The notes under the pieces were generated by a model. That model did not search any database. It was given only the letters and a program-made list of their open reading frames with translations, and had not been told where the DNA came from. This document shows, in pieces, positions 25,928-35,041 of a stretch of 64,000 nt of DNA; positions within the stretch are counted from its first letter, which is position 1, and each line of letters starts with the position of its first letter. The position numbers and the translations under genes were made by a program. The DNA lies in assembly GCA_964432885.1 (NCBI GenBank), contig CAYSPG010000005.1, forward strand, positions 1-64,000, given 5' to 3'. Source of the DNA: CAYSPG01 sp964432885. Lineage in GTDB: Bacteria; Bacteroidota; Bacteroidia; AKYH767-A; OLB10.

Positions 25928-26019
25928 ACCACTAAGACACGAAGGGCACAAAGAAAACACTAAGTTTTTTCTCAGTGTCCCGAGTCTTCGGGACTTAGTG
26001 TACTTAGTGCCTCAGTGGT
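25928..26019. repeat. CACTAAG-type palindromic repeat R5, with inserted small palindrome
   Basis: A hairpin from ACCACTAAGACACGAAGG to GTGCCTCAGTGGT. The right arm contains an inserted CCCGAGTCTTCGGG palindrome, comparable to the CCCGATAGCTATCGGG in R1. It lies 11 bp upstream of the ATG at 26031, so the promoter of that gene must lie within or before the repeat. Confidence 0.85.
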
Positions 26020-26030
26020 TCTTCTTAAAT

Positions 26031-27551
26031 ATGACCAACTCCAAAATAAAATCCCTTACCGAACTCTCACAACTTATTGCTGACCTTAAAAAACAAGGCA
26101 AAAAAGTTGCACAAAGCCATGGCTGTTTTGATTTGCTTCATGTGGGTCACGTAAAGCATTTTGAAGCCATAAAAAAGTTTGCTGATGTTTTGATAGTAAC
26201 ACTTACACAGGATAAGTTTATAAATAAAGGCCCCGGTCGCCCGTTGTATAATGAAAACATGCGTGCTGAATATGTGGCTGCATTGGAAGTTGTGGATTAT
26301 GTGGCCATCAACCATTGGGCAACTGCCACCGAAACAATAAAGTTGCTAAAGCCAAACTTTTATGTAAAAGGCCAGGAGTATAAAAAGCGTGAGGATGACA
26401 TTACGCAAAAAATTTACGAAGAAGAGGATGCTATAAAGGAAATTGGTGGTGAAATAAAATTTACCGAGGAAATAGTTTTCTCATCTACCAAAATTATCAA
26501 TGCGCACATGAGTCCGCTTGATGATAATGTGCATGAATATATTTCGCAATTAAAACAAAAGCACAGCGCTGCCGAAATAAATAAAACGCTTGACGATTTA
26601 ACCGATGTAAAAATTCTGGTAATTGGCGATACCATAATTGACGAGTATCATTACTGCACTCCTCTTGGCAAAGCAAGTAAAGCACCTGCCATTAGCACCA
26701 TCTTTCATCATGGCGAATCGTATGCCGGTGGTGTGCTGGCAATAGCCAATCACCTTAATCAGTTTGCAGGCAATGTTGAATTGGTAACATTGCTTGGCAA
26801 AGAAAATACACAGCAGGAGATTGTAGAAAAGAAAGTTGCATCAGAAGTGAACACAAAACTTTTTTTTCGTGACGATGGCCCAAGCAATATCAAGCGCAGG
26901 TACATTGACACTTATTTAAACAACAAACTGTTTGAGGTTACTTTTATGAACGATAAATTTATAAAAGACGAAACAGAAAAGGATGTGATTGATTATTTAA
27001 AAACAAAAATTGCTGGTGTTGATATGGTGATGATTGCCGATTTTGGGCATGGATTTATTACACCGGGCATTATCAGCTATCTTGAAACTACAGGAAAGTT
27101 TTTATGTGTAAATGCGCAAACCAACAGCAATAACTATGGATTTAATTATATAACCAAATACAAAAAGGCCAATTATATTTCTATTGACGAAAAAGAATTG
27201 CGCTTGCCATTTGGAGATAAAAACGGAAAACTTGAATTGCTGATTGAACAATTAAATAAAATAACCAACTGTAAAAAAATTCAGATTACGCTTGGGCAAA
27301 GCGGCTCGGTATATTTTGAAGCAGGAAAATATTACCGCGCTCCTGCATTTGCAACATCGGTAAAAGATTCGGTGGGTGCAGGGGATGCGGTGCTGTCGGT
27401 TACATCGTTGCTGGCTTATAAAAATGCTGCCCCTGATTTAATTCCATTCGTTGGCAATTGTACGGGAGCCAAAGCGGTGGAAATAATCGGCAATGCGCAT
27501 CCTGTTTATAAAAACGATTTAAAAAAATTTATTGACCATTTTGTGAAGTAA
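26031..27551 (+). CDS. Bifunctional nucleotidyltransferase / PfkB-type kinase, HldE-like with domains in swapped order
   Basis: A 506-residue protein; the start at 26031 is used because residues upstream would come from repeat R5. The N-terminal domain (about 25-160) is a cytidylyltransferase-type fold with GCFDLLHVGH (the HxGH at 37-40) and, near 150, an SSTKIINAHM segment matching ISSTKI. The C-terminal domain (about 190-500) is a ribokinase/PfkB-type kinase with ILVIGDTIIDEY, YAGGVLAIANHL and the catalytic base D452 in VGAGDAV. In enterobacterial HldE the kinase is first. It should phosphorylate a sugar phosphate at C1 and activate it with a nucleotide, probably a heptose, because a GmhA-like isomerase follows. 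Confidence 0.85.
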   Translation: MTNSKIKSLTELSQLIADLKKQGKKVAQSHGCFDLLHVGHVKHFEAIKKFADVLIVTLTQDKFINKGPGRPLYNENMRAEYVAALEVVDYVAINHWATATETIKLLKPNFYVKGQEYKKREDDITQKIYEEEDAIKEIGGEIKFTEEIVFSSTKIINAHMSPLDDNVHEYISQLKQKHSAAEINKTLDDLTDVKILVIGDTIIDEYHYCTPLGKASKAPAISTIFHHGESYAGGVLAIANHLNQFAGNVELVTLLGKENTQQEIVEKKVASEVNTKLFFRDDGPSNIKRRYIDTYLNNKLFEVTFMNDKFIKDETEKDVIDYLKTKIAGVDMVMIADFGHGFITPGIISYLETTGKFLCVNAQTNSNNYGFNYITKYKKANYISIDEKELRLPFGDKNGKLELLIEQLNKITNCKKIQITLGQSGSVYFEAGKYYRAPAFATSVKDSVGAGDAVLSVTSLLAYKNAAPDLIPFVGNCTGAKAVEIIGNAHPVYKNDLKKFIDHFVK

Positions 27552-27612
27552 GCCACTAATTTCACTAATTAGCACTAATTAATTATTCGTGTAAATTCGT
27601 GTAATTCGTGGC
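27552..27612. repeat. CACTAATT-type palindromic repeat
   Basis: An imperfect hairpin: three CACTAATT-like units on the left (GCCACTAATTTCACTAATTA) answered by three ATTCGTGT-like units on the right, ending ATTCGTGGC. The spacing of the units resembles the CACTAAG family, but the sequence differs. It fills the gap between the HldE-like gene and the GmhA-like gene. Confidence 0.8.
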
Positions 27613-27622
27613 AAAATAAATT

Positions 27623-28237
27623 ATGGATAACTCAGATTTTCAAAAAAAATATCTCTCATCATTTGATGCAGCATTAAAGAGTATTTCGGTTACGGATGCT
27701 ACCGGAAATAAAATAGAGTATGCGACTGCTGTAGAAAAAATAGTTGTGTTGCTAACTAACGTTCAGCAGCAAAACAAAAAAGTAATGATGATTGGCAATG
27801 GGGGCAGTGCAGGCATTTGCAGCCACATGGCTGTTGATTATTGGAAAAACGGAAAAATTCGTGCTACTGCTTTTAATGATACTTCGTTGCTTACCTGTTT
27901 AAGTAATGATATTGGCTTTGAAGAAGTATTTTCAAAATCAATTGAAATGTTTGCCGATGCCGGAGATGTTACGTTTTGCATAAGCAGTTCGGGTAAATCA
28001 AAAAATATTTTGAATGGTGCCGCAGCATCAAAAAATAAAAAATGCACCACTGTAACTTTTTCTGGATTTGAAGAAAGCAATCCGCTACGGAAAATGGGTG
28101 ATTTTAATTTTTATGTTCCTGCCTTTTCGTATGGCTTTGTTGAACTCATTCACAACCTTATTATCCATCACATACTCGACCAAAAAATGTATGTGAATGA
28201 CAGAATTGATATTTTTAATAAAAACCAGCCACTTTAA
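27623..28237 (+). CDS. SIS-domain sugar isomerase of the GmhA (phosphoheptose isomerase) type
   Basis: A 204-residue protein. The SIS fold is seen in MMIGNGGSAGICSHMAVDYW and FCISSSGKSKNIL. GmhA converts sedoheptulose 7-phosphate to glycero-manno-heptose 7-phosphate, the substrate of the HldE-like protein just upstream. The metal and catalytic site of E. coli GmhA (H61, E65, Q172, H180) reads here, by manual alignment, H68, D72, E174 and H182, so two of four residues differ. The substrate could therefore be a different sugar phosphate. The stop codon shares a TTAA with the stop of the convergent gene. Confidence 0.8.
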   Translation: MDNSDFQKKYLSSFDAALKSISVTDATGNKIEYATAVEKIVVLLTNVQQQNKKVMMIGNGGSAGICSHMAVDYWKNGKIRATAFNDTSLLTCLSNDIGFEEVFSKSIEMFADAGDVTFCISSSGKSKNILNGAAASKNKKCTTVTFSGFEESNPLRKMGDFNFYVPAFSYGFVELIHNLIIHHILDQKMYVNDRIDIFNKNQPL

Positions 28238-29964
28238 TTTTTTATAAGTTGTGCTTTGCTACCAGGTTCGTTTTTAAACACCACCAAAAATTTGCAATAG
28301 CTATCTGTTGAAGTAATATCAAAGTTCTCTTTGCGTATGCCGTTATAAATTTTCCATGTAGCCTTTTGCATCTCTTGCGAATTTTTTGCTGACTTATAAA
28401 AAATCACAAAGTCATTGATGTTTTCTTTTTTTAACGTAAACGAATTTTTTCCGGTACTCAAAACATGTTCCTGTGATTCGAAATGTGAAAAAGCAGGAGT
28501 TTTGGTGCTGCTGTTGTTGTAAAAATTTATTTCGCTCAATAGTAAATTCTTTTTGGGAGGCATATTTCTGAAAGTAATTTTTATTTCACAAGCAGTTACC
28601 GGTTTTGATACAAACAACTTTGTTTTACCTTCGGCTGTTGTGCTTTTTATTTTAAGTGATTTAAATTTAGAAAGCGAATCCTTTTTGTATTCAAAGTCAA
28701 TATCCAGTTTGTCAATAGTGTCTGAAATACCTCCGATAAAAAAGTGTTCAACATCTATATTTTTTTTAAGACTAATGGAGATGGCTAAGTGTGTTGGGTT
28801 AACACTGTCGGTTTTAAATGCATACTGATTTGCCTTATTGCCATCAAACAAAGAACTGTAATTTTTGAGTTGAGAATTAAGGTTGGTGCTTAAACTTAAA
28901 ATATTGTCGGGCTTAAGAAGATACGATGTATAAATGTTTGGTTCATACATATTGTTTTTATTTATTGCAGGTACCGAATAATTGGTGTCGGTAAGCAAAC
29001 AGCCAAACATACCCGGCACAGGTTTATTGTATGCATACGTGCCCCACAGCATTTCAAGGTCGTGATAAAATATGTCGTTATACAAATGGTACATGTGTTT
29101 CATTTGCACCACCTGAAATTTCATATACCATGGTCCCACTTGTTGCCGTTCGCCTAAATCATAAAGTATTCCGGTTCCGTAATCGTATTTATAAACCGAC
29201 TGCTTGTGTGTTTTAATACACCGTGCTAATGTTTTTTTTGCTTCGGTATCATTAGGGAACATATAGCAATATTCGCGCAAGCCCATTATGGAAGTAATAA
29301 AACCGTTTATCACCTGTGGTTTTGATTTAGAGTTAGGATACTCTTCAATCCAGGCTGTTGTATCAGACAGTGCATTGTAAGTGCCGCTGTCTTTTACCGA
29401 TACCATCATAAAATTATAGCAGCGTTTAATGTACTCCAAAGCGCGAACATCTTTTGTGAGATAATAATAACGTATTAAGTACATAATGCCTTCGGCCTGT
29501 GCAAGACCCGAATACCAGGGTGGTTTTAAATCGCGCCAGCTGATAAAATACGGAAACGCAATAGAGCCATCCGGTTTAATATGATACTGAGTTGAGTCTA
29601 AAAAATAACGAAACTGTGTAATGCATTTTTTCTTGTAACTTTCATCATTGGTATGCCTGTACATATCAAAACAAAAAATACCATACTGAAATAAATTTAC
29701 CGGATGGTAATTGCCGCCCGTCATTGCAACACCGTTGCTATCGTATGACTTGCCTGGTGTTTTATCAAAATGTTCAATAGAAAGACATTGGCTTAAAATA
29801 TAAAAATCGGTTAGCCACTTAAAATCACCGGGCGCTGCATCGCTTACATCAATGGGCTTGCGCAGATTTATATAAAATGATGAGCTAATGATTCCGGCAA
29901 CAAAAAGCACAGCCACGAAAAAAAATTTATTAAAACGAACAAGAAGTTTTTTAAATAATCTCAT
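28234..29964 (-). CDS. D-glucuronyl C5-epimerase-like membrane-anchored protein
   Basis: A 576-residue protein with one N-terminal membrane anchor (residues 13-31). The middle part shows the text of the glucuronyl C5-epimerase C-terminal domain: PPWYSGLAQAEGIMYLIRYY (148-167), WIEEYP (205-210) and VINGFITSIMGL (218-229), in an alpha/alpha barrel. Such enzymes turn glucuronate into iduronate in heparan-type chains; bacterial relatives exist but are rare. The last 200 residues are beta-rich and may bind the chain. It would act in the periplasm on a finished polymer. The neighbouring sugar genes support a glycan role; the polymer is unknown. Confidence 0.82.
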   Translation of the reverse strand: MRLFKKLLVRFNKFFFVAVLFVAGIISSSFYINLRKPIDVSDAAPGDFKWLTDFYILSQCLSIEHFDKTPGKSYDSNGVAMTGGNYHPVNLFQYGIFCFDMYRHTNDESYKKKCITQFRYFLDSTQYHIKPDGSIAFPYFISWRDLKPPWYSGLAQAEGIMYLIRYYYLTKDVRALEYIKRCYNFMMVSVKDSGTYNALSDTTAWIEEYPNSKSKPQVINGFITSIMGLREYCYMFPNDTEAKKTLARCIKTHKQSVYKYDYGTGILYDLGERQQVGPWYMKFQVVQMKHMYHLYNDIFYHDLEMLWGTYAYNKPVPGMFGCLLTDTNYSVPAINKNNMYEPNIYTSYLLKPDNILSLSTNLNSQLKNYSSLFDGNKANQYAFKTDSVNPTHLAISISLKKNIDVEHFFIGGISDTIDKLDIDFEYKKDSLSKFKSLKIKSTTAEGKTKLFVSKPVTACEIKITFRNMPPKKNLLLSEINFYNNSSTKTPAFSHFESQEHVLSTGKNSFTLKKENINDFVIFYKSAKNSQEMQKATWKIYNGIRKENFDITSTDSYCKFLVVFKNEPGSKAQLIKN

Positions 29965-30166
29965 TAAAATGATTTATGACTATTGCTTTTTTAATTATTT
30001 GTGCGAAGATACAATTATATGTTTTGGAGAAAATTTTTGAATTTGAACAGCAAAATGATGGATTGAAATCTGCTGCTTATTAAAAAAATCTTACAAAAAT
30101 TATTTCTGATTAAACCCTTTTTTAAAACCAACGTCATAACTGCATAAAACAAAAACACAATACAAG

Positions 30167-31018
30167 ATGGAAAAGTTAAAATCAAAATTAAATGCATCGG
30201 TAATAATACTGATGGCAGTGGGACTAATCACCTTAAATGGTTGCCGTAAAAAAGACACTAATGACGTTACCGATGTAAGCAATGCCGATGTAACCACATC
30301 AAGCAATGTTAGTGAAAGCGAAAGGGTAGGGGCTGATGCCGAAAACATGGCCGATGCCGCTTACCAGATGAAAGTAGTTGCAGACCCTAATGTTACACCT
30401 GCAAACACATTTGCATCCTGCGCAACGGTTACGCTCGACACAACAGTAAATCCACATCACATGGTTATTGATTTTGGTACCGGATGCATGGGGCTTGACG
30501 GGCGTTATAAAAGCGGGCAAATTATTGTTGACTTTTCAGGAAAATATTTTGATGCCGGATCGGTTCGCACAGTTACGTTTAATAATTATTACGTTGACAG
30601 CAATCATGTGCAAGGCACACGCATCATTACAAACAATGGAATAAACAGTGCAGGCAACATGACATGGAGCATTGATGCGCAAAACATGCAAATAACTAAA
30701 CCCGGTGGCGCATCGCACACATGGAACAGCCAGCGCACCCGCGAAATGATTGCAGGCTATGGCACCAACACAATATGGGACGATGTATATTTAATTACAG
30801 GATATTTTAATGGTACCGATGCCAACGGCAATGCGTATGTTGCAAACATTATAAATGCACTGCGAAAAGAAATGGGTTGCCACTGGATAGTGAGCGGTAC
30901 AATAGAAATGGTTAAAACAGGAAAGCCATTAAAAACACTTGACTTTGGCAACGGTAGTTGCGACCAGTATGCAACTGTTGAGGTAAATGGTAATATTAAA
31001 ACCATAACGTTAAAGTAA
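30167..31018 (+). CDS. Lipoprotein of unknown function
   Basis: A 283-residue protein with a lipoprotein signal: hydrophobic SVIILMAVGLITLNG and the lipobox cysteine C26 before RKKDTND. The mature part starts with a linker rich in T, V, S and D and then forms beta strands (VTLDTTVNPHHMVIDFGTGC, YKSGQIIVDFSGKYFDAGS). It includes a TWNSQRTREMIAGYGT segment. Three or four cysteines are scattered through it. The family is familiar as a Bacteroidota hypothetical, with no assigned role. It ends at a hairpin shared with rlmD. Confidence 0.75.
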   Translation: MEKLKSKLNASVIILMAVGLITLNGCRKKDTNDVTDVSNADVTTSSNVSESERVGADAENMADAAYQMKVVADPNVTPANTFASCATVTLDTTVNPHHMVIDFGTGCMGLDGRYKSGQIIVDFSGKYFDAGSVRTVTFNNYYVDSNHVQGTRIITNNGINSAGNMTWSIDAQNMQITKPGGASHTWNSQRTREMIAGYGTNTIWDDVYLITGYFNGTDANGNAYVANIINALRKEMGCHWIVSGTIEMVKTGKPLKTLDFGNGSCDQYATVEVNGNIKTITLK

Positions 31019-31033
31019 AATTGGTTTAAAAGC

Positions 31034-31079
31034 TATGGGTTGATGTTTGAGGTTAACTAATCTCAAACATCAACCCATA
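31034..31079. terminator. Bidirectional terminator between convergent genes
   Basis: A perfect 18-bp inverted repeat (31034-31051 and 31062-31079; left arm TATGGGTTGATGTTTGAG) with a 10-nt loop lies exactly between the stops of the lipoprotein gene and rlmD. AT-rich DNA flanks both sides, although the T-tracts are short. The placement and perfect stem support a terminator for both strands. Confidence 0.65.
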
Positions 31080-31080
31080 A

Positions 31081-32469
31081 TCATTTTATCTCAAGCAATG
31101 CCACACACTCTACATGGTGTGTATGCGGAAACATATCAACAGGCTGAGCCTTTATAAAAGTATAATGCTCTTTCATTAAAGCAATATCACGTGCCTGTGT
31201 AGCAGGGTTGCAACTTACATACACAATTTTTTTTGCGCCCGAATGGCAAAGGGCTTTTACTACATCAGGATGCATACCGGCACGCGGAGGGTCGGTAATT
31301 AGTACATCCGGTTTTCCGTGATTATGAAAAAAATCCTGGGTAAGAGTTTCTTTAATGTCACCTGCAAAAAAATGTGTGTTGGTTATGTTGTTTATTTCCG
31401 AATTTAATTTTGCATGTTCAATGGCTTCTTCTACGGTTTCAATTCCGGTAACACACTTTGCATTGGCTGCAATAAAATTTGCAATAGTTCCTGTTCCGGT
31501 ATATAAGTCGTACACATCCTCGCTTCCTGTTAATGCGGCAAATTCTTTTGCAACTTTATATAATTGATAAGCCTGCAATGGATTGGTTTGGTAAAATGAT
31601 TTAGGGCCTATTCTAAATTTTAATCCATCCATGTTTTCGGTTAAATAATCTTTGCCTTTAAACGTATGCACATCCAAATCAAAAAAAGTATCGTTGCCTT
31701 TTGTGTTGATGATGTATTGCAATGAAGTTATTTCTGGAAACTTATCTGCAATGGCATTTAGCAATTTATTTCTGTTGGCTTCATCATCGTCTCTAAACAT
31801 TACTATCACCATCCATTGGTTAGTGGTAGTGTTGCGCACAATTAAGTTGCGCAAAAATCCTTGTTGAGAATAACGGTTTATAAACGAATAGTTATTTTCG
31901 AGAGCAAACTCCTTAACAAAATTTCGGATGCTGTTGGTAAAATCATCTTGCAAAAAACATTTTTTAATGTTAAGTACTTTATCAAACTTGCCCGGAACAT
32001 GAAAGCCCAATGCAGGCTGTGCAACATAGTTTTGGTTTTTTATTTGTTCCTGTGTCATCCACTCACGGTCAGAAAATGCGTAATCAAGCCGGTTACGGTA
32101 TTCGGTTATTTTTTCAGATGCAATAATTGGCAATACTTCGGGGCTTTCAATTGCTGCCAGTCTTTGAAGGGCATCTTTAACCTGCTTCTCTTTAAAGGTA
32201 AGTTGGATTTGATAGCTCATGTTTTGCCATTTGCAGCCTCCACAAATTCCAAAGTGGGTACAAAAAGGTTCGGCCCTGTTTGCCGAAAAAGTGGTGGTTT
32301 CTTTTACCACTGCTTCAATAAATTTATTTTTCTTTCGCTTTATTTCAACGTTTACAATATCGCCCGGCACAGCACGGTCAACAAACACCACGCGCCCTTC
32401 GTGTTTTCCCATAGCCCTGCCTTCGGCAGCTATGTCTGTAATAATTAAATCGGTAATTGTTTTTTGCAC
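31081..32469 (-). CDS. rlmD: 23S rRNA (uracil-C5)-methyltransferase, RlmD/TrmA family
   Basis: A 462-residue enzyme from a GTG start at 32469; the frame is open to 32532, but the 21 extra residues are hydrophobic and do not resemble the family, and a TATTTTCG promoter-like box on the minus strand lies in that stretch. An N-terminal TRAM domain (ITDIAAEG to about residue 60) is followed by the iron-sulphur cysteines in CTHFGICGGCKW and the later KKCFLQDD. Next comes the SAM fold (DVYDLYTGTGTIANFIA), then TDPPRAGMHPDV and the catalytic cysteine in YVSCNPATQARD. It methylates uracil in rRNA; RlmD and the related RlmC/TrmA differ in target base, which cannot be fixed by eye. Confidence 0.87.
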   Translation of the reverse strand: MQKTITDLIITDIAAEGRAMGKHEGRVVFVDRAVPGDIVNVEIKRKKNKFIEAVVKETTTFSANRAEPFCTHFGICGGCKWQNMSYQIQLTFKEKQVKDALQRLAAIESPEVLPIIASEKITEYRNRLDYAFSDREWMTQEQIKNQNYVAQPALGFHVPGKFDKVLNIKKCFLQDDFTNSIRNFVKEFALENNYSFINRYSQQGFLRNLIVRNTTTNQWMVIVMFRDDDEANRNKLLNAIADKFPEITSLQYIINTKGNDTFFDLDVHTFKGKDYLTENMDGLKFRIGPKSFYQTNPLQAYQLYKVAKEFAALTGSEDVYDLYTGTGTIANFIAANAKCVTGIETVEEAIEHAKLNSEINNITNTHFFAGDIKETLTQDFFHNHGKPDVLITDPPRAGMHPDVVKALCHSGAKKIVYVSCNPATQARDIALMKEHYTFIKAQPVDMFPHTHHVECVALLEIK

Positions 32470-32583
32470 GGGTGCGAAAATAGCAGATAGTGAGATTAAT
32501 AAAGGTATTGATACGGCATCTGTTTGATACAATAATTGCTAACCATTAAGCGTTTACATTTCTTTTACCAAACCTATCATTCA

Positions 32584-32617
32584 TTTGGTCAATTAACCCA
32601 ACTTTTTGTTACTTTTG
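32584..32617 (+). promoter_or_regulatory. Putative Bacteroidota promoter of the T9SS type B gene
   Basis: A TTTG at 32584-32587, a 22-bp spacer and TACTTTTG at 32610-32617 match the -33 and -7 elements; spacing is slightly long. The box lies 60 nt before the ATG at 32678. Confidence 0.5.
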
Positions 32618-32677
32618 AATCATAAATTAAGCCTCGAAAACGTTACTGTATAAATTTTGTTGTGTAATAAAATCCGC

Positions 32678-35035
32678 ATGCTGCGAAAATTAAGTTTTGT
32701 ATTTGTTCTTGTGCTGCTTTTGCAGGCGGATTTTGTTATTGCAAAACACATAGTAGGTGGCGACTTTACCTACAGGCGTTTGCCCGGCCCAGGCAATAAG
32801 TTTGAACTTACCCTAAAGCTTTTTCGCGATTGTTACAGCAATGTAGATTTGGACAATCAGATTCAGATTGGCGTATTTGACCGTGTTACCAATGTGCGCA
32901 TTGACACGCTTACCATGGCATTGATTGACACATCGGCTCTTACGCTTACCGGCTCGGCATGTTTAACTCCGCCCGAAGTGTGTGTTGACCTTGGTGTGTA
33001 CATTGATACCATAAGCATTCCTAATAATCCAAACGGGTATTACATAGCGTGGGAACGCTGCTGCCGCAATGCGGCCATTACTAATCTTACACAGCCGCAA
33101 AACACAGGCATTGCTTTTTATATGGAAATGCCCAACCCTGCAACGATAAACAGTTCGCCATACTTTGCCAACGACCCTTTTCCGTTTATGTGTGTTAACC
33201 AAAATTTTGAATATGACTTTAGCGCCATTGACCCCGATGGCGACCAGCTTGTGTATGAACTTACAACACCTTATGCCGGTGATTTGGGGTATCCGGTTAA
33301 TTCTCCCGCAGTTGCCATTTGGAGCACACCAACTGCAGGCCCTTATCAACCTGTGCAATGGTTACCCGGTTACAGCCTTGCAAACGTATGCAATAGTACT
33401 GTTCCACTTACAGTAAACTCATCAACAGGTTTAATGACAATGGCAGCAAATACACTTGGCTTTTATGCAATGGCTGTAATTGTACATGAGTTTAGAGGCG
33501 GTGTAGAAATTGGTCAGATAAGGCGCGAAATAGAATTTACCGTAATTGCATGTGATGGAAATACGCCACCCCAGCTTTCGTTTAGCAATGCAACTTACAA
33601 TCCTGATGGGTTGGTGTTTACCATTTTTGAAACCGACACACTGTGCTTTACACTGGTGGCAAACGACCCCGATACCATGACGCTTACTTACAACGGTGAT
33701 ATTTTTGCAGGCAGCCCCATACCGGCACCGTATGCAACCACAACCACTGCTCTGGGTAACGGCACCGTTACAAGTTCATTTTGCTGGAACACATCATGTG
33801 CTCATGGCCGCAGCACTCCTTATCATGTAAATTATATTGTGCAGGATAACGGATGCCCGCTAAGTACCACATCAACCGATAGTTTGCTTATTTATGTGCT
33901 GCCTATGCCTGTGGTGCCACCGCCTGTTATGGTGTGCATGGATTTGGATTCAACAGGTGTGATTAAATTAAATTATGCCGATACGTTTTCGTTTAAGCGT
34001 TTTACAAATTATTATGTAGTGTATCGTGGCATTGCCGATACCGGTTATGTGCCTTACGATACCATTTACGGTGGGGGAGGAAGCAACTACATTGACAGCA
34101 ACGCCCTGCACAACGATACCATTAACTATTGCTACTTTTTTATTGGATACAATAAGTGTGATGATGTGGGAATGATTAGCGATACCATAAAAAGTGCCAA
34201 GCAACTTGCAGTGCCTGTAAACCCCATAACAGCAGCCACCGTTGACGGACCGCATACGCGTTTTGATTTTGTTTCGTTTGCCGATAACAGGTATTCGGTG
34301 TTTTATGTTGAACGAAAGATAAATGACTTCGGTAACGATTACTCTCTTTATACAACTGTTAAAAATCCACCAGACGATTTTTTAAATGACAACAACACCA
34401 GCGTGGATGCCGAATCGTATTGCTATCGCATTACAAAAGAGAATTTATGTGGCAACATAAGCCCGGCAAGCAATGAGGCGTGTACCATTTTGCTTACAGG
34501 AGAAAGTTTGCCCGGTCAAAACATTTTAAACTGGACTGCTTACCGCGAGTGGAGTGGGGGAGTAAAACAATATACAGTGTACCGCAGGCCCGAAGGCGAT
34601 GGGCCGTTTTCACCGCTTGTAACCTTGCCCGATACGGGTTTGTTTTTTATTGACACACAGTTTGACGTAACTTCTCCCAAGTTTGAATACCAGATAAAAG
34701 CTACCGAAGACAGCATAGGTTACGAATCGGTATCAAACAGTATTATTCTTGAGCAAAAGCCAACCATATATATTCCATCGGCATTTACACCTAATAACGA
34801 TGGCGCTAACGAAACATGGTTGCCACTAACTTTTTTTGTAAAAGATTTTCATCTCACCATTTTTAACCGCTGGGGCAACCTGGTTTTTGAATCGTACGAC
34901 AAAACCTTTGGCTGGGACGGTAACTATAAAGGCGGCAAAGCCCAGCAGGGTGTGTACTACTACTTTTTAAAGTACACCAATTACGCTGACAACACGGAGC
35001 AAACCAAAAAAGGCAGCGTGGCTTTGGTGAGGTAA
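32678..35035 (+). CDS. Large T9SS type B secreted protein (gliding-motility-type C-terminus)
   Basis: A 785-residue exported protein; the ATG at 32678 places the signal peptide MLRKLSFVFVLVLLLQADFVIA first, ahead of an upstream TTG. The body is a series of beta-sandwich domains. One begins KHIVGGDFTYRRLPGPGNKF, a segment widespread in Bacteroidota surface proteins. CxxC-like cysteines and CCRNAAITN follow. Later parts resemble fibronectin type III folds (NILNWTAYREWSGGVKQYTV). The last 85 residues are the type B sorting domain: YIPSAFTPNNDGANETW, FNRWGNLVFES and GWDGNYKGG. It is probably an adhesin or a long surface filament. The next gene is convergent with a 6-bp gap. Confidence 0.9.
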   Translation: MLRKLSFVFVLVLLLQADFVIAKHIVGGDFTYRRLPGPGNKFELTLKLFRDCYSNVDLDNQIQIGVFDRVTNVRIDTLTMALIDTSALTLTGSACLTPPEVCVDLGVYIDTISIPNNPNGYYIAWERCCRNAAITNLTQPQNTGIAFYMEMPNPATINSSPYFANDPFPFMCVNQNFEYDFSAIDPDGDQLVYELTTPYAGDLGYPVNSPAVAIWSTPTAGPYQPVQWLPGYSLANVCNSTVPLTVNSSTGLMTMAANTLGFYAMAVIVHEFRGGVEIGQIRREIEFTVIACDGNTPPQLSFSNATYNPDGLVFTIFETDTLCFTLVANDPDTMTLTYNGDIFAGSPIPAPYATTTTALGNGTVTSSFCWNTSCAHGRSTPYHVNYIVQDNGCPLSTTSTDSLLIYVLPMPVVPPPVMVCMDLDSTGVIKLNYADTFSFKRFTNYYVVYRGIADTGYVPYDTIYGGGGSNYIDSNALHNDTINYCYFFIGYNKCDDVGMISDTIKSAKQLAVPVNPITAATVDGPHTRFDFVSFADNRYSVFYVERKINDFGNDYSLYTTVKNPPDDFLNDNNTSVDAESYCYRITKENLCGNISPASNEACTILLTGESLPGQNILNWTAYREWSGGVKQYTVYRRPEGDGPFSPLVTLPDTGLFFIDTQFDVTSPKFEYQIKATEDSIGYESVSNSIILEQKPTIYIPSAFTPNNDGANETWLPLTFFVKDFHLTIFNRWGNLVFESYDKTFGWDGNYKGGKAQQGVYYYFLKYTNYADNTEQTKKGSVALVR

Positions 35036-35041
35036 CAGTAT

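Noticed and set aside
31081..32532. Start of rlmD at 32532
   Set aside because: The extra N-terminal residues are hydrophobic and not family-like, and a promoter-like box overlaps them; GTG at 32469 fits better. This remains uncertain.
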